Below, in pieces: positions 35,629 through 45,486 of a stretch of DNA of 64,000 bases (its first letter is position 1; each line of letters starts with the position of its first letter). The notes under the pieces were generated by a model, which did no database searches, was not told where the DNA came from, and saw only the letters and a program-made list of their open reading frames with translations. Source of the DNA: Thermodesulfobacteriota bacterium (lineage in GTDB: Bacteria > Desulfobacterota > Desulfobacteria > Desulfobacterales > JAUWMJ01); NCBI GenBank assembly GCA_034189135.1, contig JAXHVO010000049.1, positions 1 to 64,000 of the forward strand, read 5' to 3'. A program made the position numbers and the translations under genes.

Positions 35629-36708
35629 ATGCTTTACCACCTACTCTATCCGTTACACACGACGTTTTCGGCATTTAATGTATTCAAATACATAACCTTT
35701 CGGGCTATTTATGCAAGCCTGACGGCCTTTTTAATCTGTTTTCTTCTGGGTCCATGGGTCATCAAAAAATTGGGCCGAATGCAAGTGGGCCAGTATATAC
35801 AAAAAGACGGTCCCGAAGCCCACCACAAAAAAGCAGGCACACCCACGATGGGAGGGACGCTTATCATTTCGTCAATTGTATTATCAACACTCCTGTGGAC
35901 CCAGTTAACTAATTTTTATATATGGATAATACTTTTTGTAATTGTGGGTTATGGCCTTATCGGGTTTGTGGATGACTACCTCATGCAGGTTAAGAAGCGC
36001 AACAAGGGGCTGAGCGTCCGCAAAAAGTTTATACTTCAGAGTGTCATAGCCGTAGTTGCCGGTTTCCTGGTTTGCTCCCATCCTGGCTTTAATACCCAGG
36101 TAACCATTCCCTTTTTCAAAAACATTTCACCGGACCTGGGATGGGGGTATGTCCTGTTTGCCACACTGGTTATTGTTGGCGCTTCAAATGCAGTAAACCT
36201 GACAGACGGTCTTGATGGCCTTGCCATAGGGCCGGTTATTATTGCTTCAGTGACCTATATGTTTTTTGCTTATATTGCCGGTCATATAAAAATTTCCGAC
36301 TATCTCCAAATTAACTATGTGGCGGGTTGTGGTGAAGCGGCCATATTCTGTGGGGCCCTGGCCGGAGCAGGCATGGGATTTTTATGGTTCAACACATACC
36401 CTGCTCAAGTTTTCATGGGGGATGTAGGCTCTCTCCCACTAGGAGCCTCTCTCGGAACGGTGGCGGTGGTGACCAAACAGGAAATACTTCTGGTGCTGGT
36501 GGGTGGGCTTTTTGTGGTAGAAGCTCTTTCAGTGATTTTCCAGGTCGGTTTTTTTAAAATGACCAACGGCAGAAGAATCTTTAAAATGGCGCCGCTACAC
36601 CATCATTTTGAATTAAAAGGATGGCCCGAACCAAAAGTCATTGTTCGATTCTGGATCATTGCAATTGCGCTTGCACTTATATCAATGAGTACGCTTAAGC
36701 TAAGATAA
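35629..36708 (+). CDS. mraY: Phospho-MurNAc-pentapeptide translocase
   Basis: 359 residues with about ten membrane helices. Transfers phospho-MurNAc-pentapeptide to undecaprenyl phosphate, giving lipid I. Visible are [12 protein letters not shown] near residue 66, the catalytic Asp pair [15 protein letters not shown] near residue 115, [12 protein letters not shown] near residue 189 and [13 protein letters not shown] near residue 322. Its stop overlaps the murD start (TAATG). Confidence 0.96.
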   Translation: MLYHLLYPLHTTFSAFNVFKYITFRAIYASLTAFLICFLLGPWVIKKLGRMQVGQYIQKDGPEAHHKKAGTPTMGGTLIISSIVLSTLLWTQLTNFYIWIILFVIVGYGLIGFVDDYLMQVKKRNKGLSVRKKFILQSVIAVVAGFLVCSHPGFNTQVTIPFFKNISPDLGWGYVLFATLVIVGASNAVNLTDGLDGLAIGPVIIASVTYMFFAYIAGHIKISDYLQINYVAGCGEAAIFCGALAGAGMGFLWFNTYPAQVFMGDVGSLPLGASLGTVAVVTKQEILLVLVGGLFVVEALSVIFQVGFFKMTNGRRIFKMAPLHHHFELKGWPEPKVIVRFWIIAIALALISMSTLKLR

Positions 36709-38099
36709 TGAATCTGTTTAAAAAAAAAGTTTTGGTGGTGGGCCTCGGAATAACCGGGGTAGCGACCGCACGCTTTCTTAATAAAATGGGTGCGGTGGTG
36801 ACAGTAACCGACATGGCAGAAGAAGATGAGCTTGGCCAGCATGTGGCAACCATTCGCGAACTCGGTATAAATATGAAACTCGGTAGCCATGAAAACCGCA
36901 CCTTTGAGAATGTAGATATGATTGTGCTGAGCCCTGGAGTCCCTCATGACATTCCTCAGATTCAACAGGCTAAAAATAAAGGAGTCAACGTACTTGGTGA
37001 AATTGAACTTGCATCAAAATTTATTGACCAGCCTGTGATTGCCATCACAGGCACCAACGGGAAAACGACCACCACTACTCTTCTGGGCGAAATGCTGAAA
37101 AGTTCCGGTTTTAATGTTTTTGTCGGCGGAAATATCGGTAGTCCACTTATCGGGTATGTTGACAGTGAGAAAAAGGCTGAAATTATTGTGCTGGAGGTAA
37201 GTAGTTTTCAGCTCGATACCATAGAAAGTTTCAGACCCAAACTAAGTGTGTTGTTAAACATAACTGAAGATCATCTGGATCGGTATCCTGATTTTACCGC
37301 CTATGTAAAATCAAAATGTCGGATTTTCGAAAATCAGAAAGCTGGCGATACAGCTGTGTTAAACGGTGGTGATCCTTTAATCCGTAAATATACAAAAAAC
37401 ATAAACAGCAGAAAACTGTTTTTTACGGCAAGAAAGAATAGTGAGGCAGGCGCAACCATAAATGGACAAAATATCAACATATATTTCGATGGCAGTTGTA
37501 CATCTCCAATTCCTTTAAGTATCGATCTCTCCCGGACCCGTATTCGGGGGAAGCACAATATTGAAAACGTCTCCGCAGCGTGTCTTGCAGCTCTATCAGA
37601 AGGCGGAACCATTGAGGGGATACAAACTGCGCTAAATCGCTTCAAGGGGCTCCCGCACCGACTTGAATATGTTGCCACGGTGAATGGCGTAAAGTATTTC
37701 AACGATTCAAAGGCGACCAATGTTGATGCAGTCACCCGGGCTCTGGAGTGCTTCAACGATCGGGTCATCCTGATAATGGGAGGTCGCAACAAGGGGGCCG
37801 ATTTTGATTTGTTTAGAGATACTATTCGGCGTATGACCAAAAAAATTATCGCTATCGGAGAAGCAAAAGAAAATATAATATCTTCTTTTAATAAGGTTGT
37901 CCCTGTAAATACTGCCTTAACAATGGAAGATGCCGTTCTTAAGGCGCGGGACACCGCACAACCGGGAGATGTTGTTCTCTTATCTCCCGCTTGTTCAAGC
38001 TTTGACATGTATCACGATTATGGCCATAGGGGCAAAGTCTTTTGCCAGGCGGTTGAACGACTGGAAAAGGGCGGAGGAAAAACCGGTGACCAGCCATAA
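36708..38099 (+). CDS. murD: UDP-MurNAc-L-alanine:D-glutamate ligase
   Basis: 463 residues. Adds D-Glu to UDP-MurNAc-L-Ala. An N-terminal Rossmann domain (VVGLGITGVATARFL), the ATP loop GTNGKTTTTTLLGEML near residue 116, NITEDHLDRY near residue 184 and FNDSKATNVDA near residue 329 are seen. One base overlaps mraY, and ftsW begins 14 bases before its stop. Confidence 0.96.
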   Translation: MNLFKKKVLVVGLGITGVATARFLNKMGAVVTVTDMAEEDELGQHVATIRELGINMKLGSHENRTFENVDMIVLSPGVPHDIPQIQQAKNKGVNVLGEIELASKFIDQPVIAITGTNGKTTTTTLLGEMLKSSGFNVFVGGNIGSPLIGYVDSEKKAEIIVLEVSSFQLDTIESFRPKLSVLLNITEDHLDRYPDFTAYVKSKCRIFENQKAGDTAVLNGGDPLIRKYTKNINSRKLFFTARKNSEAGATINGQNINIYFDGSCTSPIPLSIDLSRTRIRGKHNIENVSAACLAALSEGGTIEGIQTALNRFKGLPHRLEYVATVNGVKYFNDSKATNVDAVTRALECFNDRVILIMGGRNKGADFDLFRDTIRRMTKKIIAIGEAKENIISSFNKVVPVNTALTMEDAVLKARDTAQPGDVVLLSPACSSFDMYHDYGHRGKVFCQAVERLEKGGGKTGDQP

Positions 38100-39204
38100 A
38101 CAAAAACCGCAGGGTGCTGCATACGATATAAAACTTCTGTTTCCAGTTCTTTTTCTGGTCGGCATTGGTATTGTCATGGTTTACAGCGCCAGTTCCGCTG
38201 TTGCGCTAAAAAAATTTTCCAACGACTATTTTTTTTTAAAAAAACAGGCATTTTTTGCCCTGACCGGCATTATTGCACTGGTTGCCTGCAGGCATTTTCC
38301 ATACAAATATTTTCGCTCTTTGACATATCCGTTTTTGATTGTTGCCATACTTCTCCTTGTCGCCATTAAACTTTTCGGCCTTGGATATTCTGCCGGAGGT
38401 TCTATGCGCTGGTTAAGGATCGGCAGTTTCACGTTTCAACCCTCGGAATTTGCCAGGTTTGCATTAATCATCTACCTCGCCTATTCCATGGATAAAAAAA
38501 AAGAACATATTAAAGATTTTTCCGTTGGCTTTCTGCCGCATCTTTTGGTGCTTGGCATATTTACTGCGCTTATACTAATGCAACCGGATTTTGGCAGCGT
38601 GGTTATCGTGGGCCTTATCACCTGGCTCATGTTGTTTGTTGGCGGCGCACGGATTTCTCATCTTTTGTTATCCTTGGTCTTTATTATGCCTGCCGCATAT
38701 ATTTTTATGATCAGTGCCGAATATAGAATTAAACGTATAATAAGCTTTTTGGATCCATGGCAATACCCGACAGATGAGGGATACCAGATTATCCACTCTC
38801 TCATGGCGTTTGGTACGGGAGGAATTTGGGGAACAGGTATCGGCAAAGGGTATCAAAAACTATTCTATCTTCCCGAACCCCATACCGATTTCATTTTTTC
38901 CGTCATTGGTGAGGAACTCGGTCTTATCGGTATTTTTTTTATTTTAGCACTTTACGTGCTGATTTTCTGGAGAGGAATCTATATCGCCAGAAATGCTGAA
39001 GATACCTTCGGCACCTTTATTGCGGCGGGGCTCACCACCGCCATTGTGCTTCAGGTCTGCGTCAACATGGGGGTTAGCTTGGGTCTTCTCCCCACCAAGG
39101 GGTTGACCTTACCCTTTTTAAGTTATGGCGGCACATCACTTTTGATAAACATGGCATCCATCGGAATACTGTTAAATATTGGAGCGTCTAAAAAAAATGC
39201 ATAA
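38086..39204 (+). CDS. ftsW: Septal peptidoglycan polymerase FtsW
   Basis: 372 residues, SEDS family, ten membrane helices. Polymerises lipid II at the septum with FtsI. YSASSAVA near residue 28, QPDFGSVVIVG near residue 164 and GLLPTKGLTLPFLSYGG near residue 325 are family motifs. I start at GTG 38086, with GGAGG 8 bases upstream; longer in-frame starts would lie deep within murD. It overlaps murD by 14 bases. Confidence 0.93.
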   Translation: MTSHKQKPQGAAYDIKLLFPVLFLVGIGIVMVYSASSAVALKKFSNDYFFLKKQAFFALTGIIALVACRHFPYKYFRSLTYPFLIVAILLLVAIKLFGLGYSAGGSMRWLRIGSFTFQPSEFARFALIIYLAYSMDKKKEHIKDFSVGFLPHLLVLGIFTALILMQPDFGSVVIVGLITWLMLFVGGARISHLLLSLVFIMPAAYIFMISAEYRIKRIISFLDPWQYPTDEGYQIIHSLMAFGTGGIWGTGIGKGYQKLFYLPEPHTDFIFSVIGEELGLIGIFFILALYVLIFWRGIYIARNAEDTFGTFIAAGLTTAIVLQVCVNMGVSLGLLPTKGLTLPFLSYGGTSLLINMASIGILLNIGASKKNA

Positions 39205-39380
39205 CAATTGGACCACATTGATAAACAAATCTAAAGGTTGGTAGTGTTAACTGATTTTTTAAATATCGAAAGCGGAATTCATTTTTCCTTGTTCGCTATT
39301 TTGCGGTTCAAAACAGATGGGCAAAACTGTCGTTATCATAAATTTACTGATCATTTTACATAAGTCAGGCATATTTTTTC

Positions 39381-40526
39381 ATGTTCAGGGGAACAAAAAA
39401 TCGGCGCAAAGAACAAAGTGATAACGCTATTCGTATAATAATAGCGGGTGGCGGCACAGGCGGTCATCTTTTTCCGGCAATTGCAATTGCCCAAGAGTTT
39501 ATGGCAACGGATTCCAAAAACAAAGTTATGTTTGTATCCACCGGCAACCCTTTTGAATCATCTGTGGTGAAAAAGGCAGGCTTCACCCTTAAACCGGTTA
39601 CGGCTGAAGGTATCAAAGGACGGGGCCGGTGGAGCCAGTTGAGATCAATATGGAAAATTCCCCTTGGAATATTTGAATCAATGCGAATTATAAAAAATTT
39701 TAAACCGGACGTGGTGATTGGCGTCGGCAGTTATGCATCAGGACCGGTGGCCATTGGAGCCTGGTGTATGAGGAAAAAACTTGTTCTTCATGAGCAAAAT
39801 ATTTTGCCGGGCATTACAAACCGCATTTTGTCTCGTTTTGCCCACAGGATTTATGTTTCGTTTAAAAACACCAGCGCAAACTTTAATCCCGAAAAAGTGG
39901 TTTATACAGGAAATCCTTTGCGAACAGAGTTTTTGCATAAATTTAAAGAAAGAAACAATAACGCCCCATCCGAGCAAAAGCATCCGTTTACTGTTCTGAT
40001 CCTTGGTGGCAGTCAGGGTGCTCACAGTATTAATGAGGCTGTAATCAACGCCCTTGGGTATTTAAAAGGAAACCCCGACTTTTATTTCATCCACCAGACC
40101 GGAAAACAGGATAAAGAAACAGTGAAGAAGGCTTATAAAGATCAAAGCGTTTCCAGCATGGTCAAATCGTTTTTCCATGATATGCCAAAGCAATACCAAA
40201 GGGCTGACCTTATCATATGCAGGGCCGGTGCAACCACTGTGGCTGAACTTGCTTCTGTTGGAAAGGGAGTAATTTTTATACCATATCCCTTTGCTGCGGA
40301 CAATCACCAGGTCTTAAACGCCCGCACGTTCACAGAATCCGGTGCAGCCGAAATGATCCTGCAAAAGGATCTCTCCGGTCAAATACTTGTGGAAAGAATT
40401 AAATACTATGCGTCAAATAAAAAGGCGCTTGAAGTAATGTCAATTAGAGCCAAAAGTCTCGCTAAGCCCGATGCTGCAAAAGCTATTGTTAAAGATTGTT
40501 ACAGGTTACTCAGCTCAAGTGGATAA
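39381..40526 (+). CDS. murG: Lipid II synthase MurG
   Basis: 381 residues, GT28 family. Transfers GlcNAc from UDP-GlcNAc to lipid I on the inner face of the membrane. GGGTGGHLFPAIAIA near residue 24, HEQNILPGITNR near residue 136, GGSQGAHSIN near residue 209 and CRAGATTVAELASVG near residue 279. A basic N-terminal tail of 16 residues may help membrane contact. A 176-base gap separates it from ftsW, the longest within the first half of the cluster. Confidence 0.95.
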   Translation: MFRGTKNRRKEQSDNAIRIIIAGGGTGGHLFPAIAIAQEFMATDSKNKVMFVSTGNPFESSVVKKAGFTLKPVTAEGIKGRGRWSQLRSIWKIPLGIFESMRIIKNFKPDVVIGVGSYASGPVAIGAWCMRKKLVLHEQNILPGITNRILSRFAHRIYVSFKNTSANFNPEKVVYTGNPLRTEFLHKFKERNNNAPSEQKHPFTVLILGGSQGAHSINEAVINALGYLKGNPDFYFIHQTGKQDKETVKKAYKDQSVSSMVKSFFHDMPKQYQRADLIICRAGATTVAELASVGKGVIFIPYPFAADNHQVLNARTFTESGAAEMILQKDLSGQILVERIKYYASNKKALEVMSIRAKSLAKPDAAKAIVKDCYRLLSSSG

Positions 40527-40674
40527 ACTGAAAACTGTGAGATTACTTCAAGCTACAACCCAAATACTTTAGTCGTTACCTAATTTATAGGCAACACTGT
40601 GAGCAGTTAAAAATAATGGAGTCGTATTTTCCCTAATTCGCCGTTTTGCATCATGACGGAGATAAAAACCAATT

Positions 40675-42042
40675 ATGTATCTTAAAAAATATCATATACA
40701 CTTTGTTGGAATCGGCGGGATCGGAATGAGTGGTATTGCGGAGCTGCTGATTAATCTCGGCTACAAGGTTTCCGGTTCCGATGTGAAATCATCAGATATT
40801 ACCAGGCGGCTAAAAAAGCTTGGTGGAATTATTTTTAAAGGTCACCGGAAAAATCATATCAGCGACTCAGATGTAGTGGTGGTATCTTCTGCAATTAATG
40901 AAAAAAATGCGGAAGTAATGGCTGCAAAAGAAATGTCTATACCTGTCATACCAAGAGCAGAAATGCTGGCAGAACTTATGCGCCTGAAATACAGTGTGGC
41001 TGTTGCCGGTGCTCACGGCAAAACATCGACCACATCTATTGTCTCTACTGTTCTCGAAAAAGGTGGGCTTGACCCGACTGTTGTTATCGGAGGAAAGCTG
41101 AAAAGCATCGGTTCCAATGCACTATTAGGACATGGGGATTTCATTGTGGCCGAAGCAGATGAGAGTGACGGGTCGTTTCTGAAAATGTCTCCCACCATCG
41201 CAGTCGTGACAAACATAGACAGAGAACATCTCGATTTCTATGCAGATCTGGACGACATCAAAAATGCATTTTTAAGCTTCATTGACCGGATACCCTTTTA
41301 TGGTCTTGCCGTACTTTGTCTTGATAATGAGCCGGTACAGAGGCTTATCCCGGAAATCAAAAAACGCTTTACTACCTATGGGATGAGTACCCAGGCAGAC
41401 TTCCAGGCAAAAAATGTTGAATTTGACGGGTTGAAAAGCAGGTTTTCAATCCATCACAATGGAAAATTACTTGGTGACATAACGCTGAACCTTCCAGGCA
41501 TTCATAATGTGTATAATTCAATGGCAGGCATTGCCGTCGGAACTGAACTTGATATTGATTTTGAAGTGATTAAAAATGCTCTGGAGAAAGTTGAAGGTGT
41601 TCAACGCCGTCTTGAAATCAAGGGAGAAAAAAATGGAGTGATCATTGTTGACGACTATGGTCATCACCCCACTGAAATCAAAGTAACGCTTCAGGCTGCT
41701 AAGGAAAGCTGGCCGGATAGGAGAAAGGTCGTCGTATTTCAACCCCATCGTTATACCAGAACCAGGGCTCTGTTTGATGATTTCACCCGTGCTTTTTACC
41801 AGTCGGATGTATTGGTTGTTCTTCCTGTTTATTCAGCAGGAGAGAAAAAACTCGAAGGGGTGGAGAGTGATCTTATGTGTGAAAAAATCAGGGCACATGG
41901 CCACAAGCTGGTTATCGGCAAAAAAAGCATCAACGGAGCAGTTTCCCATTTGAAGAAGGTTTTAAAGCCGGGAGATATCCTTCTTACTCTGGGGGCTGGA
42001 GATGTCTGGAAAGTTGGAGAAGAAGTATTAAAAACAATATAG
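40675..42042 (+). CDS. murC: UDP-MurNAc:L-alanine ligase
   Basis: 455 residues. Adds the first amino acid to UDP-MurNAc. IHFVGIGGIGMSGIAELL near residue 8, the ATP loop AGAHGKTSTTSIVS near residue 110, EADESDGSFLKM near residue 160 and DYGHHPTEI near residue 327. A 148-base gap after murG and a GACGGAG ribosome binding site precede it. Confidence 0.96.
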   Translation: MYLKKYHIHFVGIGGIGMSGIAELLINLGYKVSGSDVKSSDITRRLKKLGGIIFKGHRKNHISDSDVVVVSSAINEKNAEVMAAKEMSIPVIPRAEMLAELMRLKYSVAVAGAHGKTSTTSIVSTVLEKGGLDPTVVIGGKLKSIGSNALLGHGDFIVAEADESDGSFLKMSPTIAVVTNIDREHLDFYADLDDIKNAFLSFIDRIPFYGLAVLCLDNEPVQRLIPEIKKRFTTYGMSTQADFQAKNVEFDGLKSRFSIHHNGKLLGDITLNLPGIHNVYNSMAGIAVGTELDIDFEVIKNALEKVEGVQRRLEIKGEKNGVIIVDDYGHHPTEIKVTLQAAKESWPDRRKVVVFQPHRYTRTRALFDDFTRAFYQSDVLVVLPVYSAGEKKLEGVESDLMCEKIRAHGHKLVIGKKSINGAVSHLKKVLKPGDILLTLGAGDVWKVGEEVLKTI

Positions 42043-42125
42043 GCTGGCAGGCCGGGATGATAGGAGACTTATGTAATCATGGTTTCCCAGCTGTTTGACC
42101 TATTAATCCGAGTCAGGGCTAAAAT

Positions 42126-43073
42126 ATGCCATTGGAATCTGATGCAATAAATTGGCTGGCAAGCCGTTTCAAAGACCGCGCCAAATTTGACGAACCGATG
42201 TCCAGGCATACTCATTTTAAGGTGGGAGGACCGGCCGATGCATTCGTTGCTCCTGAAAACAGAGAAGACCTTGCACAGCTTGTTGTTTGGGCCGGCAGCA
42301 AGGGAATCCCTTGGCTTATAGTTGGAGACGGGACCAACCTACTTGTTAAGGATCATGGAATTCGCGGAATTGTCGTGGTTTTAACAAAGTGTACTGAAAA
42401 AATATCTAAAAAAGCAGAAAATAAGCGGGAAGTATTTATAACCGCGCCGGCAGGTGTAAAATTGCAGGAGCTATGCTCATTTGCCATAAAAAGAGGTCTC
42501 GGAGGGATGAAATATGCCGTAGGCATTCCAGGCTCAGTGGGTGGCGCTATTAGCATGAATGCAGGAACGGCATATGGCTCAACAGCGGATGTTCTGGATG
42601 ACGTCTTGATCATGCTTCCCGATGGTCAAACCAGAGGAATAAATAAGATTGAAATTGATTTTTCTTACAGAAATCTTTCTTTTAGAAAAAACATCGGTAC
42701 CGATAAAGACCGAGCCATTATCCTTGAGGGCTCTTTTCGTCTTTATCCTTTTGATTCAGCAACGCTGGAAAAAGAAGCCCAAGAGATTCTGCGAATGAGA
42801 AAAAAAAAGCAGCCCATTAACCTTCCCAGCGCAGGAAGTTTTTTTAAAAATCCTCCACAGGGAAAATCTGCCGGCCGGCTTATTGAACAAGCAGGATTAA
42901 AAGGAAAAATAATCGGGGGAGCGCAAGTTTCCCCTAAGCATGCAAATTTCATCATAAACACAGAGCGGGCATCTGCTTCAGACATACTTCGACTGATGGA
43001 ATTTGTTCAGCAAACCGTATTTAAAACTTTCAACATTGAACTTGAACCAGAGGTGAAAATTGTTGGGTCGTAA
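42126..43073 (+). CDS. murB: UDP-N-acetylenolpyruvoylglucosamine reductase
   Basis: 315 residues, FAD-dependent. Reduces UDP-enolpyruvyl-GlcNAc to UDP-MurNAc with NADPH. RHTHFKVGGPADAF near residue 26, GDGTNLL near residue 66, GIPGSVGGAISMNAG near residue 131, and PSAGSFFKNP near residue 237, whose Ser is catalytic. Type I MurB by its length and motifs. It overlaps ftsQ by 14 bases. Confidence 0.95.
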   Translation: MPLESDAINWLASRFKDRAKFDEPMSRHTHFKVGGPADAFVAPENREDLAQLVVWAGSKGIPWLIVGDGTNLLVKDHGIRGIVVVLTKCTEKISKKAENKREVFITAPAGVKLQELCSFAIKRGLGGMKYAVGIPGSVGGAISMNAGTAYGSTADVLDDVLIMLPDGQTRGINKIEIDFSYRNLSFRKNIGTDKDRAIILEGSFRLYPFDSATLEKEAQEILRMRKKKQPINLPSAGSFFKNPPQGKSAGRLIEQAGLKGKIIGGAQVSPKHANFIINTERASASDILRLMEFVQQTVFKTFNIELEPEVKIVGS

Positions 43074-43929
43074 GCCTATCCGACCGAATCATTACCGGCG
43101 GCCTGCAAAAAAGAAGGATAGATATCCTTCGGATTTACTGCGTACGCTTTATAAAGCAACAGCGGGACTAGCTGTTTTATGCGTGATAAGCAGCGTCTTT
43201 GTATTCATTTACGATTTCATCATCCAGTGTGACTGTTTTGAAGCAAAAAACCTGACCGTTAGCGGAAATCACATGTTTTCCGACAAACAGATCATCCATC
43301 AGGCAAATCTTAAAAACGGAGTCAATATTTTTTGGGTTAACCTGGCAATCGCTAAAAAAAGACTTCTGGCGCACCCTTGGATTGAAGAAGCCGATATCAG
43401 CAGAAAACTTCCTGCCGGCATAAATATCAGCATAAAAGAACATCAAGCTGTGGCAATTGTCGACTTTGGACGTCGTTTTCTTATAAATGATAAGGGAAAG
43501 ATGTTTAAAGAATGGGCTGCCGGAGACCCGGATGCTCTTCCGGTCATTAACGGGCTTAGATATTCTGATATTTCTATTGCTTCTGAACTGTGCTCACATG
43601 ACAGGAAAAAAAGTAACATATCTTTATACATGAGAGAACGCAGCAACCCGTTTGAGGCTGTAATGGATATTTTACGCCTGGGTCAAAGGGCTGAAAGCGT
43701 TCTTCCCAATAAAAGCATCAGACAAATTATGGTGGACAAAGAAATAGGAATTACAATTTATGCGTTCAATAAAATTAAAGAAATAAAGCTGGGATATAAA
43801 AATTATGCGGATAAATATGATCTGCTACAAAAAGTACTTCTTTATATAAAAAAAATAAATCGCTTTCAAGATCCGGTTTCAATCGACTTGAATAACTTTA
43901 ATCGTGTGGTAGTGAATCTGGCGAGATGA
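43060..43929 (+). CDS. ftsQ: Cell division protein FtsQ
   Basis: 289 residues: a basic cytoplasmic tail, one membrane helix (about 33-52), a POTRA domain (about 62-132, LTVSGNHMFSDKQIIHQANL) and a C-terminal beta domain. FtsQ links FtsBL to early divisome proteins. The start is a TTG at 43060 with AGAGGTG upstream, inside the end of murB; no nearer ATG fits. No ddl gene lies between murB and ftsQ, unlike in many Gram-negative clusters. Confidence 0.9.
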   Translation: MLGRKPIRPNHYRRPAKKKDRYPSDLLRTLYKATAGLAVLCVISSVFVFIYDFIIQCDCFEAKNLTVSGNHMFSDKQIIHQANLKNGVNIFWVNLAIAKKRLLAHPWIEEADISRKLPAGINISIKEHQAVAIVDFGRRFLINDKGKMFKEWAAGDPDALPVINGLRYSDISIASELCSHDRKKSNISLYMRERSNPFEAVMDILRLGQRAESVLPNKSIRQIMVDKEIGITIYAFNKIKEIKLGYKNYADKYDLLQKVLLYIKKINRFQDPVSIDLNNFNRVVVNLAR

Positions 43930-43996
43930 AGCATGTAAAACATTTGGTAACCGTTGGACAGTCGCCATCTAGTTTTAATGCCATAAGGAGGTTAAA

Positions 43997-45223
43997 ATGC
44001 AGGAACAGGAAAATATTGTTGTCGGGCTTGACATAGGGACAACGAAAATCTGCGCCGTAGTTGGCGAAGTCTCCAAAAATGAAATAAATATTATCGGTAT
44101 TGGAACACATCCTTCCATCGGGCTTAGAAAGGGCGTGGTGGTAAACATAGAATCAACCGTTGAATCGATAAAAAAGGCAGTGGAAGAGGCGGAACTTATG
44201 TCCGGATGTGAAATCTCATCCGTATATGCCGGTATTGCAGGCGGCCATATTACCGGTTTTAACAGCCGTGGAATTGTTGCCATTAAAGGATCGGAAATCA
44301 CCGAAAATGATGTTGACCGGGTGATCGATGCAGCACGTGCTGTGGCAATTCCCATGGACCGCGAAGTGATACATGTTCTTCCCCAGGAATTCATGGTGGA
44401 TGATGAGCCGGGCATTCAGAATCCTGTAGGTATGGCAGGTGTCAGGCTTGAAGCAAAGATCCATATCGTCACCGGTGCGGTGACATCTGCCCATAACATT
44501 GTCAAATGTGCAAACCGGTCCGGTCTTGATGTGTATGACATTGTCCTCGAATCGCTGGCTTCGGGTGAAGCGGTACTCACCGATGAAGAAAAGGATCTGG
44601 GCACGGCCCTTTTAGACCTGGGTGGAGGAACAACAGATCTGGCGATTTTTTCTGCTAAAAATATCAAGCATACATTTGTACTTGGTCTTGGCGGTAATAA
44701 CCTTACCAACGATATTGCAGTCGGCTTACGTGCGACTCATGCGGATGCGGAAAAGATAAAAATGAAATACGGAACTTGTATTTCCAGTAGTATAAACAGC
44801 GAAGAAACCATTGAGGTTCCGGGTATGGGAGGACGTGAATCGAGAAAACTGCCAAGACAGATTCTGGGTGAAATATTAGAGCCGCGTATGGAAGAAATCT
44901 TTGCCCTGGTGCAAAGGGAAATATACAGAGCGGGAATGGAGAATCTTATTCCCTCCGGAATGGTTATTACCGGAGGTACGGCACTCCTTGACGGTGTGGT
45001 CGATGTAGCCGAATCAATATTTGACCTTCCCACACGCCTTGGGAAGCCAAGGGCGATCAGTGGTCTCGTCGATGTGGTTAATAATCCGATGTATGCCACC
45101 GGGGTCGGGCTGGTTTTATATGGTGCCAAAAACAAAACAAAGGATAAATTCAGGATTCGCGATAATAATATTTTCAACCGTATCATCGGACGGATGAAAA
45201 AATGGTTTAAGGACGTGGTCTAA
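43997..45223 (+). CDS. ftsA: Cell division protein FtsA
   Basis: 408 residues, actin-like. Tethers FtsZ to the membrane. GLDIGTTKICAVVGE near residue 11, the SHS2 domain (about 85-165), LLDLGGGTTDLAIF near residue 205 and a C-terminal amphipathic helix (GRMKKWFKDVV) that inserts into the membrane. AGGAGG lies 7 bases before the ATG. Confidence 0.96.
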   Translation: MQEQENIVVGLDIGTTKICAVVGEVSKNEINIIGIGTHPSIGLRKGVVVNIESTVESIKKAVEEAELMSGCEISSVYAGIAGGHITGFNSRGIVAIKGSEITENDVDRVIDAARAVAIPMDREVIHVLPQEFMVDDEPGIQNPVGMAGVRLEAKIHIVTGAVTSAHNIVKCANRSGLDVYDIVLESLASGEAVLTDEEKDLGTALLDLGGGTTDLAIFSAKNIKHTFVLGLGGNNLTNDIAVGLRATHADAEKIKMKYGTCISSSINSEETIEVPGMGGRESRKLPRQILGEILEPRMEEIFALVQREIYRAGMENLIPSGMVITGGTALLDGVVDVAESIFDLPTRLGKPRAISGLVDVVNNPMYATGVGLVLYGAKNKTKDKFRIRDNNIFNRIIGRMKKWFKDVV

Positions 45224-45224
45224 T

Positions 45225-45267
45225 AAGTGACTAAAGTGTCTAAAATGAGCTAAAGTGACTGAAGTTA
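45225..45267 (+). repeat. Short degenerate tandem repeat, TAAAGTG-like
   Basis: Immediately after the ftsA stop, four to five copies of an AAGTGNNTA-like unit (AAGTGACTAAAGTGTCTAA...) occur. It makes a short direct repeat without coding value. Confidence 0.5.
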
Positions 45268-45292
45268 ACGTGTTTCATCGTAAACGCCACAC

Positions 45293-45375
45293 GATGTGAG
45301 TTACGGGTTTCGTGGTACGAGTTATAAAAAGGGATTATTTCCGATTAACAACTCGCAACCCGCAACTCGTAACAT
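45293..45375. repeat. Imperfect inverted repeat between ftsA and ftsZ
   Basis: The left part (45293-45324, GAGTTACGGGTTTCG) and right part (45349-45375, CAACTCGCAACCCGCAACTC) are near complements. Repeats built of GAGTTRCGRGTT units are scattered in many Desulfobacterota-type genomes. Here it lies in the 263-base gap before ftsZ and could affect read-through from ftsA. Confidence 0.5.
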
Positions 45376-45486
45376 GGGCCAATCAATTCGGCATAGTCGT
45401 TTGTCTCTGGCCGGGCCCAAAGGATCAGTTTTTTGAGGTAAAAATAAATGCTTATCATTAACACTCTTTAAACGGGAGGTGGGGAA

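Noticed and set aside
39282-39310. Similar TTCGC...TTTTGC motif upstream of murG and murC (second at 40625-40653)
   Set aside because: About 20 of 28 positions match only after a gap, and the distances to the two start codons differ (70 and 22 bases).
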